DNA from: Haematobia irritans | Lineage: Eukaryota > Arthropoda > Insecta > Diptera > Muscidae | Length of the DNA: 64,000 nt | Direction of reading: 5' to 3' | Assembly: GCF_050003625.1 (NCBI RefSeq) | Contig: NC_134397.1 | Span: 264,052,070-264,116,069, forward strand | Part shown: positions 44,956 through 56,992 of the stretch, piece after piece | How the letters are laid out: every line of letters starts with the position of its first letter | Position numbering within the stretch: position 1 is the first letter of the stretch | The notes under the pieces: generated by a model | What the model was told of the DNA's origin: nothing | The model's input: the letters and a program-made list of their open reading frames with translations, nothing else | Databases searched by the model: none | Program-made: the position numbers and the translations under genes

Positions 44956-44975
44956 TTTTTTTTATTTTTTTTTTA

Positions 44976-45407
44976 ATACCGTCCGCCGGGTTAGGAAAAA
45001 GTCCGGGCTTTTAAAACCGACTTTCTAAAAACCCGGATTTTTGATCGCTCTAGTACAGGGCTTCAATACTTTAGTTAGGAAATTTTCATTTTGTTTATTT
45101 GACACCAAAGTCGATGAATACGATCGGGGAGCGAGCATCGGCCGTTACGGCGGCTCTCATATAATGTCTTCTCGTCGGAGAAAACCGAATTCGGTAACTT
45201 CAAATCTGACCTTCACTTTTCGAATCATTTCTGGAGTTGTTACCATTTTTTAGTCCACTTTTTGCACACTGCCGGCATCACGATCGATCAATGGGATGAC
45301 AAAAACAAAAAAATGTTTTTATAAGCTTGGAATCAATAAAATTAACTGTCAACTGTGAGTTGTCGGTTTATAAAATGATAGCAACATGAAGTTAGTTGCG
45401 TTACGGC
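44976..45407. other. Region without recognised genes
   Basis: Locally less AT-rich (45120-45200), but I recognise no protein, RNA or repeat. Confidence 0.4.
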
Positions 45408-45618
45408 CATTTTCATGTAGCTCCGTTAGACTGTAACTCCCAGTTAACAGCAATTAAAATAGAAATATCTTCTCTACGGTTAACTTCAACTCAAAAATTT
45501 TTAGCAGTTAAATTTCTAACTAGCATCTGGAATATATAGGCAAGATGACAGTTTTGTCCATAGTACGGTTTAATAGTTCGTTAACTAACGTAGCACTAAC
45601 GGAGCTTCATGAAAATGG
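45408..45618. repeat. Inverted repeat, probably a MITE
   Basis: CATTTTCATGTAGCTCCGTTAG (about 45409-45429) is inverted as CTAACGGAGCTTCATGAAAATG (45596-45617), and GTTAACTAAC/AGTTAACAG words lie inside. True outer ends may be wider. Confidence 0.6.
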
Positions 45619-45698
45619 GAGTTAGTTGTTTTATTTAAAATGTTAACATAATAATATTCTCAAATAATGGCAACTTTGTTGTACATTTTAACAATTTT

Positions 45699-47005
45699 TA
45701 TACCCTGCGCCACACTGTGGAACAGGGTATTATAAGTTAGTGCATATGTTTGTAACACCCAGAAGGAGACGAGATAGACACATGGTGTCTTTGGCAATAA
45801 TGCTCAAGGTGGGTCCCTGAGTCGATATAACCATGTCCGTCTGTCCGTCCGACCGTCCGTGCGTCCGTCCGTCCGTCTGTCTGTGAACACATTTTTGTGA
45901 TCAAAGTCTAGGTCGCAATTTAAATCCAATCGCCTTCAAATTTGGCACATGTTCCTAATTTGGGTCAGAATAGAACCCTATTGATTTTGGAAGAAATCGG
46001 TTCAGATTTAGATATAGCTCCCATATATATCTTTCGCCCGATATGCACTAATATGGACCCAGCAGCCAGAGTTTTGTACCGATTTGCTTGAAATTTTGTA
46101 CAAACATAACACTTAGTCATATAGTCAAATGTGTGAAAATTTGAAAGAAATCGGTTCAGATTTAGATATAGCTCCCATATATATCTTTCGACCGATATTG
46201 GGTTATATGGCCCCAGAAGCCAGATTTTTGGCCGAATTTGGTTGAAATTTTGCACTAGGAGTACAATTAGTAGTATAGTCAAGTGTGCAAAATTTGATTG
46301 AAATCGGTTCAGATTTAGATATAGCTCCCATATATATCTTTCGCCCGATATGGACGAATATGGTCCTAAAAGCCAGAGTTTTGGCCCAATTTGGTTGAAA
46401 TTATGCACAGGGAGTAGATTTAGCATTGTAGCTATGCTTGCCAAATTTGGTTAAAATCGATTCAGATTTAGATATAGCTCCCAAATATATATCTTTCGGC
46501 CGATATGGACTTATGTGGACCCAGAAGCCAAATATATGGACCATGTGTGCCAAATTTGATTGAAATCGGTTCAGATTTAGATGTAGTTCCCATATATATG
46601 TTTTTCTGATTTCAACAAAAATGGTCAAAATACCAACATTTTCCTTGTAAAATCGCCACTGCTTAGTCGAAAAGTTGTAAAAATGACTTTAATTTTCCTA
46701 AACTTAATTTTCCTTAAAATTGCTTCAGATTTAAATGTTTCCATTTTTTTTTTTTTACTAAAATTGTGTTCCACCCTAGTGCATTAGCTGACTTAAATTT
46801 TGAGATGTCTATCTAGAATTTGTAGAAGTCTATCAAATTCTGTCCAGATAGGGAAATATTAAAATGTATGTATTTGGGACAAACCTTTTATATATAGCAC
46901 CCAACACAATTGATGGATGTGGTATGGTATCGAAAAGTTGGATCTACAAAGTGGTGCAGGGTATGATATAGTCGGCTCCGCCCGACTTTAGACTTTCCTT
47001 ACTTG
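45699..47005 (+). mobile_element. Helentron/DINE-1-type repeat, family B, near complete
   Basis: Starts TATACCCTGCGCCACACTG. Internal units lie at 46003, 46157, 46310 and 46463 (153-154 bp), with a shortened one at 46572. Ends with CTCCGCCCGACTTTAGAC and TTACTTGTTTTT. Confidence 0.78.
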
Positions 47006-47256
47006 TTTTTTACTAAAATTGTGTTCAACCCTAGTGCATTAGCCAACTTAAATTTTGAGTCTATAGATTTTGTAAAAGTCTATCAAATTCTGTCCAAATC
47101 GAGTGATATTTAAATGTATGTATTTGGGACAAACCTTTATATATAGCACCCAACACATTTGGCGGATGTGATATGGTATCGAAAATTTTGATCTACAAAG
47201 TGGTGCAGCGTATAATATAGTCGGTCCCGCCCGACTTTAGACTTTCCTTACTTGTT
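47006..47256 (+). repeat. Tandem duplicate of the family B 3' end
   Basis: Repeats the last ~250 bases of the preceding element (ACTAAAATTGTGTTCAACCC… through CCCGACTTTAGACTTTCC and TTACTTGT). Such repeated 3' ends are typical of Helentron-type arrays. Confidence 0.75.
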
Positions 47257-48739
47257 ACATTTTTTTTTTTTTGGATTTTAATGTTTCTTTATCATCCAAT
47301 ACTGATCAAGCAACTAGAAAAGCTATGAAAAATTGATAACAAAATATTTATTTTGGGATTTCAACTCGTCTCTTTACAAATATAAAAATACTTCCTTAGC
47401 TTCAACTCTAAAAAAATTGTGTGAGTATATTTCCCATCTGTAGGGTGAAAGAGAAGCTTGCAGAACAACCCAGAGGGAAAAAGTTTCCCCTCAGCCTTTC
47501 ATGTGAAACCAAAAACATACCCCCGATTATGTTTGATATTTATATTATATTGTCTCTTGCCGATATTAAAAGGGACAATAATTAACTTAACCTTAATAAG
47601 TGGGCTATAATTCAATATCACTTCCAACAAGTCACACATATAAAGGTTAATCTGGTAACTTGTAATAAATTTGAATTTATTGTGGGAATAATCAATTTTA
47701 ATATAAAATTCGATAGGTATACATTCTAAAAACGGTAAGTCTTTCAAATATTATCTATTATATTTGAGTTTTATTGCTGTAGATATAGATACCATAAAGT
47801 AGTTTTATTACACTCACTTTGTAAGTGTGTTACAATGGAGGGGGGGGGCTCTATCGATCACAACAACCTTCAAAAAATTCACTTTCAATGCACTAAACAA
47901 TTTGTCAAAACATTCGAAATGAACAAATGATTGTAGAATAAATTAATAAAATTTACGATGTTAGTGAATTGTTAAAAATGCCGTCTAGGCGTTATAATCA
48001 CACAATGACCAAATTTTCATCTGTTTTGATTTTGGACCAGCTAACTTCGTGGATAAGCAGGTAATGTCTCCATTTGAATTTGATAAAATCGAAGACGAAC
48101 CTTTTGATCAATGCTCATGATATTCCAAAAATAATAATGAACATGATAATGATTAAATATCATCATCATTGTCTTTTATTTTTGAATATATACTTAATCA
48201 TCATAATCTTATTTGAATATTCACAGTAATGTAACTAGGTCTACAACAATCTTTTCTGAGGGATTAACATCTTCTTCTGTTGCTTTAATATGACTATTGT
48301 GTGTGCTATTATGATCATTATTGGAAAGGTATTTGGTAACTTCATCTATTGTTGTTCGTCAAATTTTTCGCATCGAATTGTTTTGCAAATGTATACGATA
48401 TCAATAGAAATTACCAAGATATTTGGTATATTAACAATAAGCTAATAATCTTTTGGGAGAAACGTTTATAATAATTATTGCCTAGTATTAAGATCGTTTC
48501 CATAAAAAAATGAATATCTGTATTGAGGTGGGTATTAAGTTCGAGTTTAGCCGCTAAAATCGCTAAAGTTAAAACTAAATCAGTAAGAAAAATGCATGAA
48601 ATTATACATATTTGTTCCAAATGTTATTATAACTTGAAGAGGAAAAGCCCAAAGGGCTGTTGACTTTTTCATGCGAAATAATATCAATAATATATAATCA
48701 TATTATTATTTTGTGCGAAAAAGTCTGCGACAAAATTGG
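47257..48739. other. AT-rich region without recognised genes
   Basis: Unique-looking sequence with a G-run at 47840-47848 and many ATTATTATC words. No convincing coding frame. Confidence 0.4.
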
Positions 48740-50036
48740 TACACGCTAAGAAAAAAAAAACGTTCGGAAAACGTGTACCGAAAACGTTTTTCCTTTGTTT
48801 GAGTTTTTTGAATTTCTTCGAAAATTATAAACTTTTATCAACACAAAAATTCGTTTGTTACAAAATTTTTATTTTTTCCATAAAACAAATATTTTTGAAT
48901 CAAGAACACAGTCCATTCCGATTATATCAAGCACTGTTCTTTTCTAACTTTAAGACTGTTCTTTTCTAACTTTAAGACACATTTTACAGTTCATAGTAAA
49001 TTTTTAATATAGTAGTATGTAACGTTGAATATATTTTCGGAATTTTCCGAACATATCTGGAATATATGTAAAAATAAAAAAAAGTTCGGTCGAAGTAGGG
49101 CTCGAACCCACGACCCTTGGCATGCAAGGCGGACGTAGCAACCACTGCTCCACGGTGCCCAACTAAATGTTTGTTTCTGTTAAATAAACTTTGTTATTCG
49201 ACTCGTGGGCGCCGCAAGCTATGCTATATTAATATAACTTATATGGATAGGTTAGGTTAGGTGGCAGCCCGATGTATCAGGCTCACTTAGACTATTCAGT
49301 CCATTGTGATACCACATTGGTGAACTTCTCTCTTATCACTGAGTGCTGCCCGATTCCATGTTAAGCTCAATGACAAGGGACCTCCTTTTTATAGCCGAGT
49401 CCGAACGGTGTTCCACATTCCAGTGAAACCACTTAGAGAAGCTTTGCAACCCTCAGAAATGTCACCAGCATTACTGAGGTGGGATAATCCACCGCTGAAA
49501 AACTTTTTGGTGTTCGGTCGTAGCAGGAATCGAACCCACGACCTTGTGTATGCAAGGTGGGCATGCTAACCATTGCACCACGATGGCTCCCCACTTATAT
49601 GGATAATTATCTATTGATGACAATAATAGATAGAATAATATAGAATAATAGTAACAGCTACGTAGCTCAGTGGATAGTGTGCTGGATTACAAATTGAATG
49701 GTCCGCGGTTCGATTCTCCGTCCAGGCGAAAGGTAAAATTTATAAAATCGAATAATTTCTTCTACATTGTTGGTATTACATAAAAAGGTGCTAAGAACTA
49801 ACAAACCTCGTGGAAGTGAGAAAATGTGAGGGAAAATGCAATTAACCAAAAAAGATTGTTTTTTGAGTTAGTCTTTATAAAATTGTTTTTACATCCTGGA
49901 AAAGAATAAACGTTTATCACAAAAAGTATATACTTTTCTTCCAAATGTACTTCCTTTCAACGAAAAGCAAATGAGAAACGAACTTTGTTTGTCTAAAATT
50001 TCGTTTGGGAGGAAAGAATTATTTTTTTGCGTGTAC
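48740..50036. mobile_element. TIR element with two tRNA-like heads, copy 3 (carries a SINE)
   Basis: From TACACGCTAAGAAAAAAAAAA to TTTTTTTGCGTGTA. The minus-strand head is at about 49090-49159 and the plus-strand head at 49653-49728, each followed outward by its own tail. A SINE with a 13-bp target duplication is inserted between the heads (49250-49592). Removing it leaves about 940 bases. Confidence 0.72.
49250..49592 (-). mobile_element. tRNA-derived SINE, copy in two-headed element
   Basis: Full copy on the minus strand with a TTAGG-type tail on the plus-strand left side. Flanked by a perfect 13-bp target duplication ACTTATATGGATA (49237-49249 and 49593-49605), showing LINE-dependent retroposition. 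Confidence 0.9.
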
Positions 50037-50402
50037 ACAGTTTTTGCGCAACTTTTTATTTATGAAGTATAACAGTTTCTCTTAGTACTAAAATGAAAAA
50101 AAGACTGTTCGGTTCCAAAGATTTTATTTTTACTCTAATGGTTTTGGTGTTGATTCGGAGCCTAATTTAATTTAATTCTCTATAAATTTTGAGTTTTGCG
50201 TACTTGTTTCTAGAAAACACATTTTAATTTATTATTTTTTTAGCTTTTTTCTTCATGTGCTATCAAAGTCCATTAAAAACGTGCGTGTAACGACAACTTA
50301 AATTTTCACATTCAGACTCAATTACAAGTAAAAATTATGCCAAATTTCAGGCTAAAAAGTCTTTAAAATAAAGAAGTGAAAAACATCTACTATTTATAAA
50401 CT

Positions 50403-50478
50403 AACAGGTTGGCTGATAAGTCCCCGGTCTAACAAAGAAAAACACATTTTTTTGTCAAAATAAGTTTTTATTATTCAA
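50403..50478 (-). mobile_element. Solo 3' end of a Himar1-like mariner
   Basis: The plus strand shows ACAGGTTGGCTGATAAGTCC, CCGGTCTAACAAAGAAAAAC, then the inverse of the mariner 3' UTR. Only about 75 bases remain, inside repeat D. Confidence 0.85.
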
Positions 50479-50628
50479 CATATGTTAGTCAACATAATTA
50501 ATTGTGAACATAATTTTTATTGAATTATTAATGTCACACTGACCTTATCCAAACATAACTTCCTTTGATGTTAAAAAGCCTACAATTAAATCATATCACC
50601 TAATTTTAAGGACCACTTTTAAATCAAG

Positions 50629-52213
50629 ACAAGTATATACAGCACTAAGTTCGGCCGGGCCGAATCTTAAATACCCACCACCATGAACCAAATATTAGGG
50701 TTTCCTTTGAAATTTCAGGAGGGCTTGAGGACTTGAGGACACTTCCCGAAGATAAATTTAAAGATTTCACCTATGAGGACTATATCAGATTCTGGATTTA
50801 TAAGAACCATTTTTGTTTGAGTTTTTGAGGAATCATTAACATCTCTTGTAAGTGTGCAAGAAAATTGTAAAATAACGTCTTGATTTGAAATCTTAAATCT
50901 GTAGAAGTAAAATCTGGAAATTTTACATTGAGTTTCAAGCAATTTTCATGATCAGTGCGCCTTCTACACCCTCAAGAAGTGAAGTCGGTCTATATGGAGG
51001 CATTACGGTCTATATGGAGGCATTACAAATGGACCGATAAAAACTTAATCCGATACACGTTTTTGTAAGCCTAAAATACCAGAATATTTACAATTTCAGG
51101 CAAATCAGATAAAAACTACGGTTTCCAGAAACCCAAGGAGTTAAATCGGGAGATCGTTCTTATGGGGGCTATACTAAACTATAGACCGATACTCACCGTT
51201 TTCGGCACACCTCTTTATGACCCGAATATACCTCTAGATTTCCAATTTCAGGCAAATAGGATAAAAACTTCGGATTCTAGAAGCCCAAGAAGTAAAATCG
51301 GGAAATCGGTCTATATGGGGGCTATAACAAAACAATAGACCGATACTCACAATTTTTGGCACACGTATTTGTGGTCCTACAATACCTCTAGATTTCCAAT
51401 TTCAGGTAAATTGAATAAAACCTGCGGTTTCTATAAGCCCAAGAAGTAAAATCGGGAGATCAGTCTATGGGGGCTATACCAAAATATGGACCGATACTCA
51501 CAATTTTTGGCACACGTATTTTTGGTCCTTCAATACCTCTAGATTTCCTATTTCAGGTAAATTGAATAAAAACTGCGGTTTCTAAAACCCCCGAAGTAAA
51601 ATCGGGAGATCGGTCTATATGGGGGCTATACCAAAATATGGGCCGATACTCACACTTTTTGGCAGACGTATTTGTGGTCCTACAATACCTCTAGATTTCC
51701 AATTTCAGGTAAATTGAATAAAAACTGCGGTTTCTATAAGCCCAAGAAGTAAAATAGGGATATCGGTCTATATGGGGGCTATACCAAAACATGGACCGAT
51801 AATCACCATTTTTGGCACACCTCTTTATGGTCATAAAATACCTCTAGATTTCACATTTTAGGCAAATTGGATAAAAACTACGATTTCTATAAGTCCAAGA
51901 CCCCAAATCGGGAGGTCGGTTTATATGGGGACTATATCAAAACCTGGACCGATATAGCCCATCTTCGAACTTGACCTGCCTGCAGACAAAAGACGAGTTT
52001 GTGCAAAATTTCAGCACGATTGCTTCATTATTGAAGACTGTAGCGTGATTACAACAGACAGACAGACAGACGGACATCGTTATATCGTCTTAGAATTTCT
52101 CCCTGATCAAGAATATATATATTTTATATAGTCGGAAATCGATATTTCAATGTGTTACAAACGGAATGACAAACTTATTATACCCCCGTCACCATTCTAT
52201 GGTGGTGGGTATA
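50629..52213 (-). mobile_element. Helentron/DINE-1-type repeat, family C, inverted, long copy
   Basis: From ACAAGTATATACAGCACTAA and TTCGGCCGGGCCGAA to the closing …GGTGGTGGGTATA hairpin, with about six internal units near 153 bp and GACAGACAGACGGACA near the end. Confidence 0.8.
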
Positions 52214-52394
52214 AAAAAGACATTGTATCAGAGAAATTCGTCTTCTATGCTAAGCAAAATTCGCATTCCTATTTTAAGGAAATAAAATCTTTGGACTCAC
52301 GACAATATTTTTTTAAGTATAGACTTACTATCAAAATGACTATTAAGCCTAGTCCGTACACAAAAGAAATACATTTGTTCACTCAAAAAACAAA

Positions 52395-54095
52395 CAATTG
52401 TAAAATTTTCTACGGATATAAAGTTTTAACAAAATTTTCTATAAAAATAAAATTTTAACAAAATTTGCTATGGAAATAAAATGTTGACAAAATTTTCTAT
52501 AGAAATACAATTTTTACAAAAATTTCTATAGAAATAAAATTTTGACAAATTTTAAAATTTGACGAAATATTCTAAAGAAATGAACATTTGTCACAAGTTT
52601 CTATAGATATAAAATTTTGACAAAACTATCCATTGAAATAGACTATTGACAAAACTTTCTATAGAAATAAAATTTAGAAAAAAATCCCATAGAAATAAAA
52701 TATTGACAAAATTATCTATGGAAATAGAATGTTCACAACATTTTCTATAGAAATACAATTAAAAAAAAAATGCTATAGAAATAACATTTTTACAAAATTT
52801 TCTATAGAAATAAAATTGTGCCAAAATTATCTATAGAAATGGAATGTTGACAACATTTTCTATAGAAATAAAATTTAGAAAAAAATGCTATAGAAATAAA
52901 ATTTTGACAAAAGTTTCTATAAAAATAAAATTTTATCAAAATTTAAAATTTGAGGAAATATTCTAAAGAAATGAAAAATTTTCACAATTTTCTATAGAAA
53001 TTAAATTTTGACAGAATTTTCTATAGAAATACAATTTTGACAAAATTTAAAATTTGACGAAATATTTTAAAGAAATGAAAATTTGTCACAGTTTTCTATA
53101 GAAATAAAATTTTGACAAAATTTTCTACAGAAATAAAATTATGACAAAATTTTCTATTGAAACAAAATGTTGACATAATTTTCTATAGAAACACAGTTTT
53201 GACAAAAATTTCTATAGAAATACAGTTTTGACAAAATTTTCTATAGATATAAAATTTTGACAAAATTTTCTATAAAAATAAAATTTTGACAAAATTGTCT
53301 ATAGAAATAAAATGTTGCCAACATTTTCTATAGAAATAAAGTTTTGACAAAAATTTCTATAGAAATACAGTTTTGACAAATTTTTCTATAGAAATAAAAT
53401 TTTGACAAAATTTTCTATAGAAATAAAATTTTGACAAAATTTTCTATAGAAATAAAATTTTGACAAAATTTTCTATAGAAATAAAATTTTGACAAAATTT
53501 TCTATAGAAATAAAATTTTGACAAAATATTCTATAGAAATTAAATTTTGACAAAAGTTTCTACAGAAATAAAATGTTGACAAAATTTTCTATGGAAATAA
53601 AATTTTGACAAAATTTGCTATAGAAATAAAATTTGGACAAAATTTTCTATAGAAATAAAATTTTGAAAAAAGTTTCTATAAAAATAAAATTTTGACAAAT
53701 TTTTCTATAGAAATAAAATGTTCACAAAATTTTCTATAGAAATAAAATTTTGAAAAAATTTTCTATGGAAATAACATTTTATCAAAATTTAAAATATGAA
53801 GAAAAATTCCGAAGAAATGAAAATTTGTCACAATTTTCTATAGAAATAGAATGTTGACAAAATTTTCTATAGAAATAAAAAAATTGCTATAGAAATAAAA
53901 TTTTGACAAAATTTTCTATAAAAACAAAATTTTGACAAAATTTTCTATAGATATAAAATTTTAGAAAAAAATTGCTATAGAAATAAAATTTTGACAAAAT
54001 TTTCTATAAAAATAAAATTTTGACAAAATTTCTATTTTTTTCTATAAAAATAAAATTTTGACAAAATTCTCTATAAAAATAAAATTTTGACAAAA
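52395..54095 (-). repeat. 29-bp minisatellite array, opposite orientation (1.7 kb)
   Basis: About sixty units of TTTTGACAAAATTTTCTATAG/AAATAAAA, the inverse of the arrays at 27885-32170. It leads into a fold-back MITE copy in matching inverse order. Confidence 0.9.
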
Positions 54096-54450
54096 CCCAG
54101 CCAACTGCACTAAAACGATGATTTGATAGTGGCATAGGAAAAGAGATATGTTTGTACGAATTTATTTCGGCATAAGGCGGCTACATGCAAAACCTTTTTT
54201 TCGGAAGGTTCAAGTGTGGTTCACCATGGGTTTAGTGAACTGCCTGAATTTATTCTGATAATTGGTTGATAGTTTTGCTGCAAGTAGAGGATGCTGATGA
54301 GGAATGTGGTAATTCCGAAACGTGCGTCCATCCAACTATCTTGTAGTCTATAGGGCTTTGCCCAAATAAATTTGACAAACATTGTTTTCCTCTGTTGGTT
54401 AAGCTACACTTGTAGTTTGTCATTGCATGGTTTTAAGCTGAAATCAAAAA
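54096..54450 (-). mobile_element. Fold-back MITE, copy 3 (one arm lost)
   Basis: The inverse of 28142-28517. The right arm (CTACACTTGTAGTTTG…CATGGTTTTAAGCTGAAATC) is kept. The left arm is replaced by unrelated CAGCCAACTGCACTAAAACG. Confidence 0.75.
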
Positions 54451-54530
54451 ACAACAACAAAATATAGAAGTAAAATTTTGACAAAATTTTCTTTAGAAAT
54501 AAAATTTTAACAAAATTTTCTATAAATTTA

Positions 54531-56320
54531 ATATCTTTAAACAATTTAATTTTCATACTATCAAAATCCATTGTGTGTAAGTTCTCCCTTTTTGTGCATT
54601 TAGTAACTTTCCCTTGTTGTTGTAAGCTAAAATCATTAGAACGCCTAAAATTAAAAACATTTACAATTCAAGAGATATTTACACACCCAAAAAATTGTCG
54701 CTAATAGGAGAGATTATAATATATAATATTGCAAATATTGAAATTAGCTTCTAAAATGAAATAGTAGAACATTTCTTTCGAAGAAAAAATTTTGATAAAA
54801 AAAAAACTTCAAAATAGTTTTTTTTTTTTAATTTAGTGAATTCTTTGTAAAATTTTCTTTAAATTTTGGTATATTATTTTTGGCACGAGTGGCAAGCGTG
54901 TTTGCGACACCTGAAGAAGCGAATGGGATAAGAGGAGTACGATCCAAAGGACGATGGCTCTAAAATGACTTGCGAAATTTAAAAACAATGTAAGTACGGC
55001 TTAAAAAGAATATTTTTTCGGTGTTTTGGATTTTTTTATTAATATGTTGAACCGTTTTCAGTTATTCCAATATATGTAGCGGAGGTGCCTTAATTTTGAA
55101 TATAACGGTATATCTCGAAAAGTCGAGCTGATAGAAAAAAACCAAGTGCAGATTTGGATTCAAGGACCTCGAATTACTACAAATTTGCTATAAATTTCAA
55201 ATCAACACAAAAAAGTTCAATTTTGTTCCCCTGTGTAATTTAATGCAACTCAATTCAACATAATTTGTGCAATAAATCGTAAAGTTGTTTTAGATAATAA
55301 CAATTTTGTAGCATAGTTTTACCCAAGGTTTTTAATTTATTATATACTCGCCTAAAAGTATACTTCGATTTACAATAACTATTTCATGATTACAACAGCT
55401 TTAGTAGTAGCTTCACAACGGCTTTTGTTGCAAATCGTTTTCCTTCAAAACCATTCCAAGTAAGCGGTTTTCGGATCAAATAGTTATTTTTTGTATTATC
55501 ATTGCAATATAAGAAATTATTGCAATGCTTTGTTTGTAGGATAAACACAAATTTATCATTTTCAAGCCTTTGTAATTTTTTAGCAATTCTCCATACCATA
55601 TTTTCAAATTAAATACAACCCAATAAAAATTACAAATAAAATTTTATTTCAACGACATTGACTAGTTTGCAAACAAAATAAAATAAAATAAAAGCAAATT
55701 ACACAATTTTTATATGTATAAAAAAACTAAAAGATTAAATAGTTTTTGTTGCCAAATAGTTAACAATTAAAAGCTACATCACTATACTTATTAGATAACA
55801 ACAGACCAAATAACTTATAAAGAAGAATGGCATATAATATTATTATTTTATTTCTTTTGTCAAAAGCAAAAAAAAAAACTAATGTTTAGTCATTGGGACT
55901 TTGTCATGTGAAATTGATTTCGTTTCTTTTGATTCTATTCAACCTTAGGTACTTTGAATGTTTCGATGTTTCCATGAACTAAAATTATTTGAGATACTTT
56001 GTTGTGTGATGAGAGTTTTCAAAACAAAAATGCAATTTAACAGTTAACTGTGATACTTAACTTATGCTAAAAATTTTTCTTTACTAAATTTTCGCTCACA
56101 TTCTTATTTTCATCAAAAAAGGAACTATAGGATACACAGCACTACCACAACTATATGTTATACATACATACACATTACATAAATATATTAGTCTATGATT
56201 AAATTAAGAAAACAAAAAGAATATCTTTGGTATTTAAAAAAAAAAATAAATCTGACTTGAAAATTTTGTAGAGAGCTATTCTGGGATAGAGAGCTATACT
56301 ACTCCTTGCTGACTCCATGC
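54531..56320. other. 3' flank of the carbonic anhydrase gene
   Basis: AT-rich and apparently unique. It should include the 3' UTR and poly(A) site of the minus-strand gene; a minus-strand AATAAA lies at 55847-55852, far downstream. No other gene recognised. Confidence 0.4.
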
Positions 56321-56518
56321 TTAATTCAAATATTTCATTATGAATGCAGCTGCGAGCATAGAGAACATCGATAGGGTACTCAGCGAAGCAGATCCCGATC
56401 CAGAGAATTCATCATTGGATGCTATAATAATGGCACGATTATTGGTTTTCTGAATATTGCGATAGTTATTGGCCAAGGTTTTTCCATTCTCATATTCCAG
56501 AGTCTTGAAGGCATCAAC
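56321..56518 (-). CDS. Alpha-carbonic anhydrase, last coding exon
   Basis: 65 codons plus stop, following the acceptor TTCTATTTCAG (CT at 56519-56520 on the plus strand). It reads VDAFKTLEYENGKTLANNYRN…, the C-terminal strand and helix of alpha-carbonic anhydrases (zinc enzymes interconverting CO2 and bicarbonate). After it comes a small-residue stretch (SGSGSAS) and a hydrophobic tail (LSMFSMLAAAFIM) ending close to the stop. This looks like a GPI-anchor signal, so the enzyme is probably held on the outer cell surface, as in CA IV-type enzymes. Phase 0 joins it exactly to the exon at 63861-64000. It is too short to be found as a gene alone. Confidence 0.88.
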   Translation of the reverse strand, partial: VDAFKTLEYENGKTLANNYRNIQKTNNRAIIIASNDEFSGSGSASLSTLSMFSMLAAAFIMKYLN

Positions 56519-56716
56519 CTGAAATAGAATTGAACATCTTATATGAATAAATTTAAATAAAACTTGTGGTGATAGAAAAATTTCAGATGACAGATGTAAA
56601 ATTATAAAAGTGTTGCAATATATTAAAAATTTATAGTAAATCTCGCCTTAATGAACTATCTCTAATCGAAACGTTTATGACCTTTCGGACGTTACTTTTT
56701 GTAATAGTGGCAATAC

Positions 56717-56980
56717 CTCTCATGTTTCCTAATGTCAAAGTCTATGTTATCAGTGTTTCTCCATTTAGCTTTGTAAGCGGAGGCCGATTGGCGTATCTAA
56801 TTATGTTAGAGGAGCTACTCAAAAAGTTTGTCACAAAAGTTGCATCAGTGGATAATGTATCGGCTCAGCAGTCAAGCCGACGCCAAGAAAAATTTGGATA
56901 CATTAAACTAAATATGGAAACATGTGTTTCCGGTGTCCTTAACAGTGGGTAGAACACTAGACTTTTTAATTTGATTATTT
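56717..56980. repeat. Direct repeat flanking mariner 2, left copy
   Basis: CTCTCATGTTTCCTAATGTC… to …TTTTTAATTTGATTATT, about 265 bp, repeated after the mariner at 58292-58574 with small differences. Its 91-codon plus-strand frame has no recognised match. Confidence 0.85.
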
Positions 56981-56992
56981 ATTTTTATTTTA

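Larger units (their letters stand above)
50088..52322. mobile_element. Dispersed repeat D, copy 3, split by insertions
   Basis: Left part 50088-50402 and right parts 50479-50628 and 52214-52322 match 24835-25492 in order. A mariner end (50403-50478) and a family C Helentron-type repeat (50629-52213) break it up. Confidence 0.65.

Noticed and set aside
55390..55599. 69-codon minus-strand frame, considered as a ribosomal-protein-like exon
   Set aside because: Only a vague resemblance, no splice context, and AT-rich surroundings.
56677..56952. 91-codon plus-strand frame in the direct repeat
   Set aside because: The second copy of the repeat breaks the frame, and no family resemblance is seen.
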